Shown piece after piece: positions 25,084 to 32,071 of a stretch of 32,071 nt of DNA. Position 1 is the first letter of the stretch. Each line of letters starts with the position of its first letter. Under the pieces are notes generated by a model, which worked only from the letters and a program-made list of their open reading frames with translations, did no database searches and was not told the origin of the DNA. This DNA comes from Chloroflexota bacterium (GTDB taxonomy: Bacteria > Chloroflexota > Dehalococcoidia > UBA2247 > RBG-13-53-26): positions 1 through 32,071 of the forward strand of contig JAPLHP010000016.1 of the NCBI GenBank assembly GCA_026389585.1, in the 5' to 3' direction. A program made the position numbers and the translations under genes.

Positions 25084-25299
25084 ATGGCGCGTGTGCTAGG
25101 TATGGTTAATGTGGTTATTGGATTCTTCCTGTTAGTGCTGGTCTTGTCAGGGGTATTCAGCCAGGTGTTGTCACATATATCAGGCTGGAACCACTTCGAC
25201 AGCATGGGGGCTAAGGTGGTTGTTTGTATTGCCGGCGTCTTGGCCCTTGTCAGCTCCGGTTATCTCGTTCTCGGACAGGGACGACGAGAGAACAGATAA
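25084..25299 (+). CDS. Two-helix membrane protein, type c (71 aa)
   Basis: A divergent member of the same small family: it keeps the N-terminal [LV][LM]..N...G..LL motif and a second hydrophobic segment (VVVCIAGVLALVSSGYLVL) but has a longer, His-containing loop and a C-terminal RRENR. AAGGAGGAGGG precedes the ATG. It pairs with FtsZ-like 2, which has the unusual Ser-rich tail, so the hairpin and the tail may have co-evolved; that is speculation. Confidence 0.7.
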   Translation: MARVLGMVNVVIGFFLLVLVLSGVFSQVLSHISGWNHFDSMGAKVVVCIAGVLALVSSGYLVLGQGRRENR

Positions 25300-25456
25300 G
25301 AGGTTACCTGACTAACTGCCCAACGTATGAGTTTCTGCAATTCTAAGAACAGAAGTGGCTGAGACAGTCTGTGTGTCAAGGCATGGAGAAGCTCCTCTTT
25401 ACTAGTCCCGTGTGGAGGGGGAAGAGACTATTAATAGGATGGAGGAAATGCCAAAG

Positions 25457-26554
25457 ATGGAAGAGGCGGAGAAGACATTAAGAGTGGGGGATGGTGTCAG
25501 GGCGATAGCGCACATCAAGGTTATTGGGGTAGGCGGTGGTGGCTGCAATGCTGTCCGTCGGATGATGTACGAGCATACGCTCAGAGGGGTGGATTACATT
25601 GTGGTCAACACCGACATTAAGTCCCTGGAGCTAGCATCACATACCCAGTCTGTCCAGTATTCCATCCAGATTGGTTCTCATCTCACTGAGGGTTTTGGGG
25701 CAGGAGGTGAGCCCAAGGTCGGTGAATTGGCCGCAATGGAAAGCCGCATGGCTTTACAGAAGGTCATTAGAGGGGCTGATTTGGTATTCATTACTGCCGG
25801 CATGGGTGGCGGCACGGGCACTGGTTCAGCTCCGGTAGTGGCTGATATAGCCAGAGAGAGTGGTGCCCTTGTTGTCGCTGTAGTTACCACCCCGTTCTCC
25901 TTCGAGGGCAACAAGAGAACAGAGGTTGCCTTTACTGGCCTCCGTCGTCTTATGGAGAAGGTGAATAGCACTATCATTGTCCCCAACGATCACCTTCTCC
26001 GCTTGGGAGATCATGATGTCCCGATTCAAAAAGCCTTTGCCGCAGCAGATCGGGTGGTGGCAGAGGGGATCATGTCCATATCAGAGCTGATTAATATCCC
26101 TGGAGAGATAAACGTGGATTTGGCTGATGTCAAGAGGGTTATGGGTATTCCGGGAGTAGCCCTCATGGCTACAGGGTGGGGGAAGGGTGCCAATGGAGCG
26201 GAACAGGCAGCAGAAGAGGTTATCTATGAACCCCTGCTCGAAACTCATGTAAATGGTGCCAAGGGTGTTCTTTTCTGTTTCTCCGGTGGCCCGGACTTGA
26301 CCCTTGGAGGAGTGGAGAAGGCAGCCTCTCTCATTTCCAAGCATGTCGACCCTCGTGCCCTTATCTTCTTTGGTATTAACCTGCCCAGGGAGGAGTTAAT
26401 CGGCCAGGTAAAAATCAATCTGGTAGCTACGGGTATAAGGCCGTCAGTAGAAGGCAATTGGTTATCCGGAGTCAAGCAAAACTTGAAGAGCACTGCGGCT
26501 CAGGCTCAGCCGAGCAAACTCACCAGATTGGGTATGGGATATGCTTCAACATAG
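25457..26554 (+). CDS. FtsZ-like GTPase 3 (about 365 aa)
   Basis: The frame opens at GTG 25412. I place the start at ATG 25457, where GGAGG lies 11 bases upstream and the leader before [17 protein letters not shown] becomes 19 residues, like the other two paralogues; ATG 25439 and GTG 25412 are alternatives. The signature GMGGGTGTG and the T7 loop NVDLAD are intact; S replaces A in the usual GAAP. The tail resembles FtsZ-like 1 ([12 protein letters not shown], a possible amphipathic helix) followed by a basic stretch, again without the FtsZ C-terminal peptide. Membrane hairpins a' and b' follow. Confidence 0.88.
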   Translation: MEEAEKTLRVGDGVRAIAHIKVIGVGGGGCNAVRRMMYEHTLRGVDYIVVNTDIKSLELASHTQSVQYSIQIGSHLTEGFGAGGEPKVGELAAMESRMALQKVIRGADLVFITAGMGGGTGTGSAPVVADIARESGALVVAVVTTPFSFEGNKRTEVAFTGLRRLMEKVNSTIIVPNDHLLRLGDHDVPIQKAFAAADRVVAEGIMSISELINIPGEINVDLADVKRVMGIPGVALMATGWGKGANGAEQAAEEVIYEPLLETHVNGAKGVLFCFSGGPDLTLGGVEKAASLISKHVDPRALIFFGINLPREELIGQVKINLVATGIRPSVEGNWLSGVKQNLKSTAAQAQPSKLTRLGMGYAST

Positions 26555-26635
26555 AGACCGAAGTATACCCTGCGCATCGGGTGAGAAATAAGAAGGGGAT
26601 GCAAAGTAATTAGTATGGAAACGGGAGGTTAGACG

Positions 26636-26833
26636 ATGGCACAGGTAATGTCATGGCTCAACATGATGACGGGGTTGATACTCTTCTTTGCCATGTCCGG
26701 TATAAGCCAGGATTGGGTTATGTTCTCCAATCCGCAAGCCAAGATATTTCCCTTTGTGCTGGCCATATTACTCCTGGTGAATGCGGTGTATCTCGCCCTG
26801 GCAAGAGGGGAATTCTGGGCCCGCCGCCGTTAA
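26636..26833 (+). CDS. Two-helix membrane protein, type a' (65 aa)
   Basis: Paralogue of the protein at 23384: MSW.N...G.ILFFAMS.I, loop with NPQAKIFPF, second helix ILLLVNAVYLA and an Arg-rich C-terminus (ARRR). GGGAGG precedes the ATG. It follows FtsZ-like 3 by 81 bp as in module 1. Its conservation supports a real gene and a shared function with the type a protein. Confidence 0.75.
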   Translation: MAQVMSWLNMMTGLILFFAMSGISQDWVMFSNPQAKIFPFVLAILLLVNAVYLALARGEFWARRR

Positions 26834-26926
26834 GTAGCCTTAAGTCGCGATGCGCTATTTCTAAGATGTAGAGAGCACACTGATGGTGCTTAATTCATTG
26901 AGCTAATTGTAAAAGGAGGTTATCAG

Positions 26927-27124
26927 ATGTCACGTTTACTAAGCTTTGCCAACCTGCTGGTGGGTGGACTGTTATTGTTTGCCCTTTCAGACATAGCCAG
27001 TTGGTCCTGGTTTTCAGCTCCAGCCGCTAGGCTGATTGCCTTTATTCTCAGCGTGGTGCTGGTGGGGAACGCAGTAATCCTCTCGTTTGGAAGTGAAGAG
27101 CCGCAGAGCAGAATGGCCTCCTAG
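26927..27124 (+). CDS. Two-helix membrane protein, type b' (65 aa)
   Basis: Near-copy of the type b protein at 23590 (FANLLVGGLLLFALSDIASW, then FSAPAARLIAF), diverging only in the first few residues and the C-terminus. The genes share long identical DNA runs. AAAGGAGG precedes the ATG. This completes a second Z-a-b module. Confidence 0.75.
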   Translation: MSRLLSFANLLVGGLLLFALSDIASWSWFSAPAARLIAFILSVVLVGNAVILSFGSEEPQSRMAS

Positions 27125-27180
27125 CCATTCCTCTTTGAACAGATCTCTTTTTAAAGCAACGAGGGGGATAAGGAGGGGCA

Positions 27181-27270
27181 ATGCCGAGTAGGACGGAAGT
27201 AATGGTTTGGGGTCTAGTGGTTATTGTCATGTGCATAATAGCGATTGACGTATTGAGTCCCTGGGCATAG
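27181..27270 (+). CDS. 29-residue single-helix membrane protein
   Basis: ATG 27181 is preceded by AAGGAGGGG at ideal distance. The product starts MPSRTEV, has one hydrophobic helix (VWGLVVIVMCIIAI) and ends LSPWA before a TAG at 27268. It is too short for most gene callers. Its position directly after module 3 and the excellent ribosome binding site argue that it is real, and it could be a helper peptide of the membrane hairpins. Evidence is the start site and hydrophobic pattern only. Confidence 0.55.
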   Translation: MPSRTEVMVWGLVVIVMCIIAIDVLSPWA

Positions 27271-27425
27271 TCTGCGAGATTATCTCTGGGAGCTGTGTAA
27301 TACCGGTTGATGACTTTGGCCTGGAGGCGATATTGAAAAAAGGGAGAATAGTACTTTTGGTATCCGTTATTAACAAGAGTGGCATGTCAGTCCTGGTTGT
27401 CTTGGGGAGATGATGGGGGTAGCCT

Positions 27426-27602
27426 ATGAAAATCAAGAACAGTCTCAGGGTTGCGGCTGCGGCTTTGATCCTGTTACCAGAGCCTATAACTACGCTACCC
27501 GGTATAGTTTTGCTATTGATGTCACTCGCTTTGCGGGAACAACGCTACAGATTGGCTCCCTGCTCCGGCGTGACTATACGGAGAGGCACTTTGCCAAGGT
27601 AG
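27426..27602 (+). CDS. Possible small membrane protein (58 aa)
   Basis: Frame from ATG 27426: a basic start (MKIKNSLR), an Ala/Leu helix, a Pro-containing turn and a second helix (GIVLLLMSLAL), then an Arg-rich tail. GGGGG lies six bases upstream. A different overlapping frame (27410-27646) is open too, so only one, or neither, is real. The hydrophobic pattern fits the neighbouring small proteins, which is why I favour this one. Confidence 0.35.
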   Translation: MKIKNSLRVAAAALILLPEPITTLPGIVLLLMSLALREQRYRLAPCSGVTIRRGTLPR

Positions 27603-27665
27603 GGTACTGTGAAAGCGATCAAAGGAAACTCGGAGTAGTTGGTTGACTTATCCAGAGATATGTGC

Positions 27666-27800
27666 CAGCGGGCAGGCTAGGAGGAGCAAGGTCCCCCCCT
27701 TGCCTGGCAGGTTTCATAAAGGTAGATGGCTGGAGCCAAGATATCTTTCGTTCTTGCAGCCTTCGATCAGTGAGATTTCACTGCACTAGCCTGCCTGCTG
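27666..27800. repeat. Wide inverted repeat between the cluster and the ArsA-like gene
   Basis: CAGCGGGCAGGCTAG at 27666-27680 and CTAGCCTGCCTGCTG at 27786-27800 are complementary at 14 of 15 positions, around a 105 bp spacer without a gene. It may be a large RNA stem or a mobile-element scar. Confidence 0.5.
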
Positions 27801-27841
27801 ACCAAATTTGCCTGTAAAGGCCTTCGAACCACAATGGGTTG

Positions 27842-28756
27842 CTAACCAAACAGCCTTCGCTCCACCTCTTTTAGCCGTTCTATTCCCTTGATCTCGTAAG
27901 GGAAGAGGGGCAGTAACAAGGAGTTGTTAGCTCCGTATTTGTCCTCCACCTCTAGGATGTAGCGTTGTTGCATCTGTGCCTTGCTGTGAAGAAACGGCGA
28001 GTCTGCTCCCTGCACCACTTGATTGACAATTATGTGATTGATATGGAGGCCATAGTCATTGAACTCGCCGAATATATCTTCAAGCTGATGCACGGCCAGG
28101 GCTTCCGCTATGGTAACAAGATTGAACTCCACCTCGTTCTTCAGGAATGCCATGTCCTTATCGGAAAGCTGCTGCCACTCCCTGATTAATCCGAGAACGG
28201 AGCGTTTCATCTTTTGCGTCGTTTTCAAAGACGAATAGATTCTGGCGGCGGGCTTAAGGTGTTCATTGACAATGGATGGCATCCGTAAGAGCCCCAGGGT
28301 TTGTCCTGCGGGTGCAGTATCCCACACTATTCTCTCAAATTCCCCAGATTCGCTGATCTCCCTGATATAGTCAACCATGAACTCGTCTCTGATCCCAGGA
28401 AGGATGGTGGCAACAAATCCCGTAAACTCATCGTAGTCGATATCAACGAAACTGGAGAATACATCGTAAACTTGAGATCCGAACTTCTTACTCCAAAGCG
28501 CTTTTATGTCGCTGTAGCCGATCTCGTCTAAGTACAGATTCTCAGTGACCTTGGCTGGCTTGTCCGAAGAATCCAGTTCGAAGATATCTCGCAGAGAGGG
28601 CGTAAAGTCAGTGGAGATGATGATAGTTCTCTTGCCAGACGCAGCGTGGTGCAGAGCGGTAGCTGCAGCAGAGGTGGTCTTGCCCACACCTCCCTTACCA
28701 CAGAACATGGTGACTTTCTGGGAGTTCAGTCCGTCTGTTCTTATTACCATGCTCAA
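27842..28756 (-). CDS. ArsA/Get3-like ATPase (304 aa)
   Basis: GKGGVGKTT (residues 20-28) is the deviant Walker A of the ArsA/Get3/ParA class, and DTAPAGQTLGLLR (146-158) is the switch II region typical of ArsA/Get3. Length fits a single-domain ArsA homologue. Eukaryotic Get3 delivers tail-anchored membrane proteins; bacterial ArsA drives arsenite efflux with ArsB, and no ars genes are present. The expected methionine-rich client groove cannot be judged by eye. It is encoded convergent to the cluster of small membrane proteins, which makes a membrane-protein-handling role conceivable but unproven. Confidence 0.85.
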   Translation of the reverse strand: MSMVIRTDGLNSQKVTMFCGKGGVGKTTSAAATALHHAASGKRTIIISTDFTPSLRDIFELDSSDKPAKVTENLYLDEIGYSDIKALWSKKFGSQVYDVFSSFVDIDYDEFTGFVATILPGIRDEFMVDYIREISESGEFERIVWDTAPAGQTLGLLRMPSIVNEHLKPAARIYSSLKTTQKMKRSVLGLIREWQQLSDKDMAFLKNEVEFNLVTIAEALAVHQLEDIFGEFNDYGLHINHIIVNQVVQGADSPFLHSKAQMQQRYILEVEDKYGANNSLLLPLFPYEIKGIERLKEVERRLFG

Positions 28757-29079
28757 TTTTGTCCGATGTAGTTAATTCTAACACCCTCTCAGGGGTGATA
28801 CCAATTAATTCCATGCGGTGATCCAAAATGTCACTGGGCGGGCACAACTACCACCCAAATCCACCACCTGTTTTCGTTATCGGTGTGGTGAGAGGCTTGG
28901 TGCGGTCTTGGAGCGGGGATATGCCCCGTAAGCAGAAGCTGGGGGTTGTTATCGGAGGACTTTCCCCACTCTTAGCGGCCAAGGAATGCCGAAAGGGGCT
29001 GCCTGCAGCCAAAAAAGCGCACTATTCCCCCTTCCGCCTGAATGGCATCACTCTTCCGCTGGTCACTTATCGGCCAGTA
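28757..29079. other. Intergenic region, no gene seen
   Basis: This is 323 bp between the ArsA-like gene and the transposase fragment. An open frame at 28828-29106 has no ribosome binding site and atypical composition; part of the segment is probably the non-coding end of the IS1380-type element. Confidence 0.5.
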
Positions 29080-29371
29080 TCATGGCGGTCCCGCCGCCAC
29101 AGGTAAGCCTCTGTAGTCCTGAGACAGCGCATTAATGCGTCGCCTCACTTCCAGCAGTAGCCCACAGGCCGGATGATCTGCACTCAAGCGGATGATGAGA
29201 TGACGGGCATGCCTTACTTACCCGTCCAGCTATGTTGATGAAGCCAAACCTCACTGCCTTCATCCGCTTTGGCGCCCATCCCTCAGGCATGACCAGCCGC
29301 TTCATCAGCGAATTGAGATTGTAAGCTAGTACTGTTATTCCCCACCACGCAGCGTTGGCACAAGCAAGCAT
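29080..29371 (-). pseudogene. IS1380-type transposase C-terminal fragment, frameshifted
   Basis: On the minus strand the frame reads ANAAWWGITVLAYNLNSLMKRL, then APKRMKAVRFGFINIAGRV, the C-terminal part of IS1380-family transposases. Near 29215 the similarity shifts frame and continues RHARHLIIRLSADHPACGL, then LLEVRRRINALSQ, ending at a TGA at 29080-29082. Only about 100 codons remain and the catalytic region is missing, so the element is dead. Confidence 0.7.
29080..29371 (-). mobile_element. Remnant of an IS1380-family insertion sequence
   Basis: Defined by the transposase fragment. Ends are not recognisable, so the true extent may reach into the gene-free DNA at 28757-29079. Confidence 0.5.
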
Positions 29372-29405
29372 TGGGATTACTCATTTGGCACGTGTGAAGG
29401 TGTCA

Positions 29406-30593
29406 TCAGGCGCCAGGGCCAGAGGAAGTACGCAAAAGTCTCTGGTAGTACATGGCCACGTCATCAGCGAACGCAAGCGATTTTGACAGCTCGGTCAGAA
29501 CAATGACCTTGCGTTTTTTCCATCTGTACTCGAGCCAGTCCAGTAGATCAGTACCCGAAAGGTTCGGCGCAGGTAGGCCAAGAACGAAACTCAACTCCAA
29601 TGCATCACGAAGCCGGGGTGCTGCAACCAACCCCAATTCCTTCTCAAGGAGCGTAGAGAGCTCCCGGATGACCTTGTTGGCTTCGTACTTCGAGCCTGAG
29701 TCATGCAAATCCAGGGCATCGGTCTTAGACGAAAGCCAATGTCTAAGATCTTGGGTCTTATCTCTCAGCCGGACTGCCTCTGATATGAGTGCGGCCGGGT
29801 CACCTTTTGCTTTGAGAATTAGATAGCCGGCGATAGATGGAACTCCCAGAGGAACGTCTCGCAGTTTCCTGACCGCCTGGTCCACTACACCTGCAAGGTG
29901 CGAAACCAGGAACGCATTGTCCTTTCGCAGAAGGTGCGCCCGCGAGACAGCCGGAGTGTAACGAGCTTGGTAGCTCGAAGCGAGAGAGTCATTGAAGTAA
30001 GCCCTGCAGAACATATCAAGTTGGATGAGGGTGCCATCGGAGCGGGGCCACCGTGACATCTGTCTGGAGGCCGCATGTCGGAGGGATTCACATGAGCACA
30101 GCATGAATGCTGCTGCACCCAACTTCTTTGAAGATAGAGCCTGCTCTCGATGCTCGTTCAGCTCAGAGTCTGACATGCCTGGTGTCAAGAGCCGCCGAAT
30201 GATTTCAACTTGGGTAGAGATAATAGCTGTTCGCAGCCCCGAAGGATAGAGCCCAGGCAACGTCTCAGCACGAGGGTTGAAAGCCAATTCCAAGTCATCA
30301 GCGCATCTCTTGGCAGCACTTTCGCAAGTGGCAACGAAAGTTGTGTCATCGACTCTATTGAGCTCCAGTGTTTCTGGAGTCACGCCAAGTCCAAGAAGCC
30401 GCGCTCGAACCTCGCTCGTAGGAGTCGCCAATACTACTACATCGTCTCCATAGCTATCTACTACGAGACGGTCTGCAAATGCGAGGAGGGTGGCAAGCTG
30501 CAGGAGTTCGTGAAGGTTGACCACGTCGACGGTCTTGCCCTCAAGGAACCCGCCGGCAGATTGGATTGCCGTGTTGTCTACAAAGACCTGCAT
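29406..30593 (-). CDS. Hypothetical protein (395 aa)
   Basis: I do not recognise this protein. It begins MQVFVDNTAIQSAGGF and has an alternating helix/strand pattern over the first 110 residues (LHELLQLATLLAFADRLVVD), then long helices rich in Leu, Arg and Asp. The last third has a basic WKKRK segment. No catalytic motif stands out and no signal peptide or membrane helix is visible. A weak AGGG lies upstream of ATG 30593. It stands between an IS remnant and an unannotated stretch, so it may be cargo of an integrated element. Confidence 0.65.
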   Translation of the reverse strand: MQVFVDNTAIQSAGGFLEGKTVDVVNLHELLQLATLLAFADRLVVDSYGDDVVVLATPTSEVRARLLGLGVTPETLELNRVDDTTFVATCESAAKRCADDLELAFNPRAETLPGLYPSGLRTAIISTQVEIIRRLLTPGMSDSELNEHREQALSSKKLGAAAFMLCSCESLRHAASRQMSRWPRSDGTLIQLDMFCRAYFNDSLASSYQARYTPAVSRAHLLRKDNAFLVSHLAGVVDQAVRKLRDVPLGVPSIAGYLILKAKGDPAALISEAVRLRDKTQDLRHWLSSKTDALDLHDSGSKYEANKVIRELSTLLEKELGLVAAPRLRDALELSFVLGLPAPNLSGTDLLDWLEYRWKKRKVIVLTELSKSLAFADDVAMYYQRLLRTSSGPGA

Positions 30594-31203
30594 TTCGACA
30601 ATACCCTATTTTGGCAGGGAATCTGGGGCAACCAAGAACCACGTTCAGCCGATGTGGCAAGCCTTCGAGCTAGATTCGGGCCACGACGGGCGGCCAGCTC
30701 GAACATCAAGCTGATTTCGACCTTCTTCCCTAGGTCAATGAATCAACCATGTATCTCTGGCCCACACTCCCATTCATCCTGCTATAGCTGGCTAGATACT
30801 ACAGACGAGTCGCGGATAATGTCAAGAATGATAGTCTGTCCGAGCCCAACCTCAGCTTGGATACAAAGGGGGGCGTTGGGGAACACACCGGAGAATGCTA
30901 CGTCCAGGTGGCGATAACGACGGCGTCGGGGTCGTTCTCCCGTTCCTGGTGGAAGGGGCGAGTGCCGCGCAACCATTCTCGCATGGACGCGGGCATCGCG
31001 AACGTCTGGTCAGGATCATGGGGCGAAATATCTCCGCTACGCGATTATTGGGACGGACTCCTGGCGTTCAAGTTAGGCTCCTAAAGCCAAATGTGCTAAT
31101 ATAGCAGCAGTTTGTATCGGAACGCCGGGCAACTCATCGTGAGTGACTTGGCTATTGGGATGGGTGTGCCTGGAGGCAAACACATTCTCCTTAAGGTGAT
31201 GGT
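30594..31203. other. Gene-free segment of 610 bp with one dispersed-repeat copy
   Basis: No convincing coding frame. Contains copy 2 of the 27 bp repeat. Several open frames exist on both strands but none has a ribosome binding site with a plausible protein. Confidence 0.55.
30845..30871 (-). repeat. 27 bp dispersed repeat, copy 2
   Basis: On the minus strand this reads the same as 13788-13814 with a single G-to-A difference. Confidence 0.65.
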
Positions 31204-31944
31204 ATGGCGAGGGCCCTGCTGGTCAGTTACTGCGGATATCCCGACATCACTTCACTAATGCCAGACAACGGCTTGGCCAACCTGGCCGGCTCGCTGGTTA
31301 GTGAAGGTCACCATGTCAAAGTACTGGACTTCGCAACCATCGACACCATGAGAAGGTTGGTTCCCGAGCAGTTGAGAACAAAGCTGAGACAGCTATGGCC
31401 TGAGATATCGTCTTATGGTTCACTCAATGACGAACAGAAAGGTAATCTCGCCTCCCAGCTAGTGAATGTCGACCAAGCGTTGACCAAATACCATGAGCAA
31501 GAAGCCCATCGGATTGCCGACGAGGTCGTTGGCGTTGTACAACAGGAGAGCCCGGACTTCGTGGGCTTCAAGCTTTGGGTCGGCGATGGTCTCGATCCTT
31601 CCATACAAACTGCCCAGCGTCTCAAGAAGGAATTCCCCGGCCTACGAATCTACGGTGGTGGTCCTTTGATTGACCAGACGATGGATAAGTTCTATCACCT
31701 CAAGGGAACCGACGCTTTTGATGCAGTCTCCTATGCTGAGGGCGAGGAGACTATTCTCGCCTTGGCTGCCCATTCAGTTGGCAAAGCTCAACTAGCTGAA
31801 ATACCTAATCTGGTCTTTCGGAATGGAGACAGCACAGTCACAACAGCACTGAACAGACCTAGTCTAGTATTTCATAAACTGCTTTACAACGAGCGAGCTT
31901 GTCAAGAATGGCTTTGGCGGAGGCTTTCCACACCAACGGTTTAG
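31204..31944 (+). pseudogene. B12-binding domain of a radical SAM protein, truncated by an IS
   Basis: Residues 1-217 form a cobalamin-binding domain: MARALLVSYCGYPDITSLMP, then LANLAGSLVSEGHHVKVLDFATID, later LRIYGGGPLIDQTMD and SYAEGEETILAL. These are the usual opening of class B radical SAM proteins. The CxxxCxxC domain never appears. From about 31858 the sequence becomes the end of an IS630-type transposase on the other strand, and the frame stops at 31944 within it. The gene is thus interrupted after the B12 domain. Confidence 0.75.
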
Positions 31945-32071
31945 GGTCGGCATTGGATATTGTCAGGTACTCCTTAATGGCATGGATCAACTCTGGCACA
32001 CTTCCGAAGCTTCCACGCCGCAGACGCTTTTCCGTCAACTCCCCCAACCAACGCTCAACAAGGTTCAGCCA
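31858..32071 (-). mobile_element. IS630-type insertion sequence, one end only
   Basis: The element end must lie near 31858, where the radical SAM reading frame loses its similarity, close to a TA (the usual target). The other end is outside the window. Confidence 0.65.
31859..32071 (-). CDS. IS630-family transposase, C-terminal part (partial)
   Basis: Reading in from the window edge on the minus strand gives WLNLVERWLGELTEKRLRR, then SVPELIHAIKEYL and NADPKPLVWKASAKAIL, the well known C-terminus of IS630 transposases (the DDE domain's final Glu region is just before it). The stop is at 31859. The rest of the element lies beyond the window. It has landed in the B12 radical SAM gene. Confidence 0.85.
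   Translation of the reverse strand, partial: WLNLVERWLGELTEKRLRRGSFGSVPELIHAIKEYLTISNADPKPLVWKASAKAILDKLARCKAVYEILD

Noticed and set aside
22282-26554. Any of the three FtsZ-like genes as the canonical cell-division ftsZ
   Set aside because: None has the standard C-terminal peptide or ftsA/ftsQ/mur neighbours; not excluded if the genome has no other copy.
28828-29106. 92-codon frame between the ArsA-like gene and the IS fragment
   Set aside because: No ribosome binding site, no recognisable domain, and it overlaps the transposase remnant.
1-32071. CRISPR array
   Set aside because: I found no regularly spaced repeat of 25-40 bp. The TGAAAT boxes are too short and irregular, and the 27 bp repeat occurs too far apart.

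Overview
The window looks like a chromosomal contig from an anaerobic, probably uncultured bacterium. I infer a Chloroflexota (Dehalococcoidia-like) source from the gene mix: an ADP-forming acyl-CoA synthetase alpha subunit, a class III CoA-transferase, a B12-binding radical SAM protein, a MEMO-family protein and FtsZ-like proteins. There is no rRNA or canonical ribosomal operon to fix the taxonomy, so this is a weak inference. Many starts are GTG or TTG behind strong AGGAGG-type ribosome binding sites.

Layout. 80-3702 (+) is a tightly packed, translationally coupled run of seven phage/plasmid-type genes, including a DUF932 protein and small Cys-rich proteins. 3740-5540 (-) is a defence-like remnant: an XRE/ImmA-IrrE metallopeptidase gene, a DUF4411 PIN-domain gene and a stub that resembles the N-terminus of type I restriction HsdR, each start overlapping the previous stop. 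5604-5792 (+) is a small, apparently leaderless gene. 5698-7086 (-) holds a macro-domain gene coupled to a broken histone-deacetylase-family gene. 7282-17859 is ordinary metabolic and envelope sequence: small membrane protein, B12 radical SAM protein, divergent acyl-CoA synthetase alpha and CoA-transferase, nitroreductase, zinc-ribbon protein, LemA pair and MEMO protein. 17934-21171 has a CrtI-like flavoprotein, tRNA-Ser(GCU) and MiaB.

The most unusual region is 21152-28756. Three FtsZ-like GTPases (22282-23325, 23929-25035, 25457-26554) alternate with five short two-helix membrane proteins of one family (23384, 23590, 25084, 26636, 26927), followed by a 29-residue single-helix ORF (27181-27270). 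The order is Z1-a-b, Z2-c, Z3-a'-b', which implies duplication of a Z-a-b module. All three GTPases keep the tubulin/FtsZ nucleotide signature and the catalytic T7 loop but lack the usual FtsZ C-terminal peptide, so the small membrane proteins are candidate anchors or regulators of a second, non-divisional tubulin-like cytoskeleton. The cluster is divergent from a DUF5343-type gene across a 350 bp AT-rich control region with consensus promoters and about eleven TGAAAT boxes. An ArsA/Get3-like ATPase gene converges on its far end.

The right end (29080-32071) is eroded by mobile elements. It carries a frameshifted IS1380-type transposase fragment, an unrecognised 395-residue gene, 610 bp without a gene, and a B12-binding radical SAM gene cut off by an IS630-type transposase that runs off the window.
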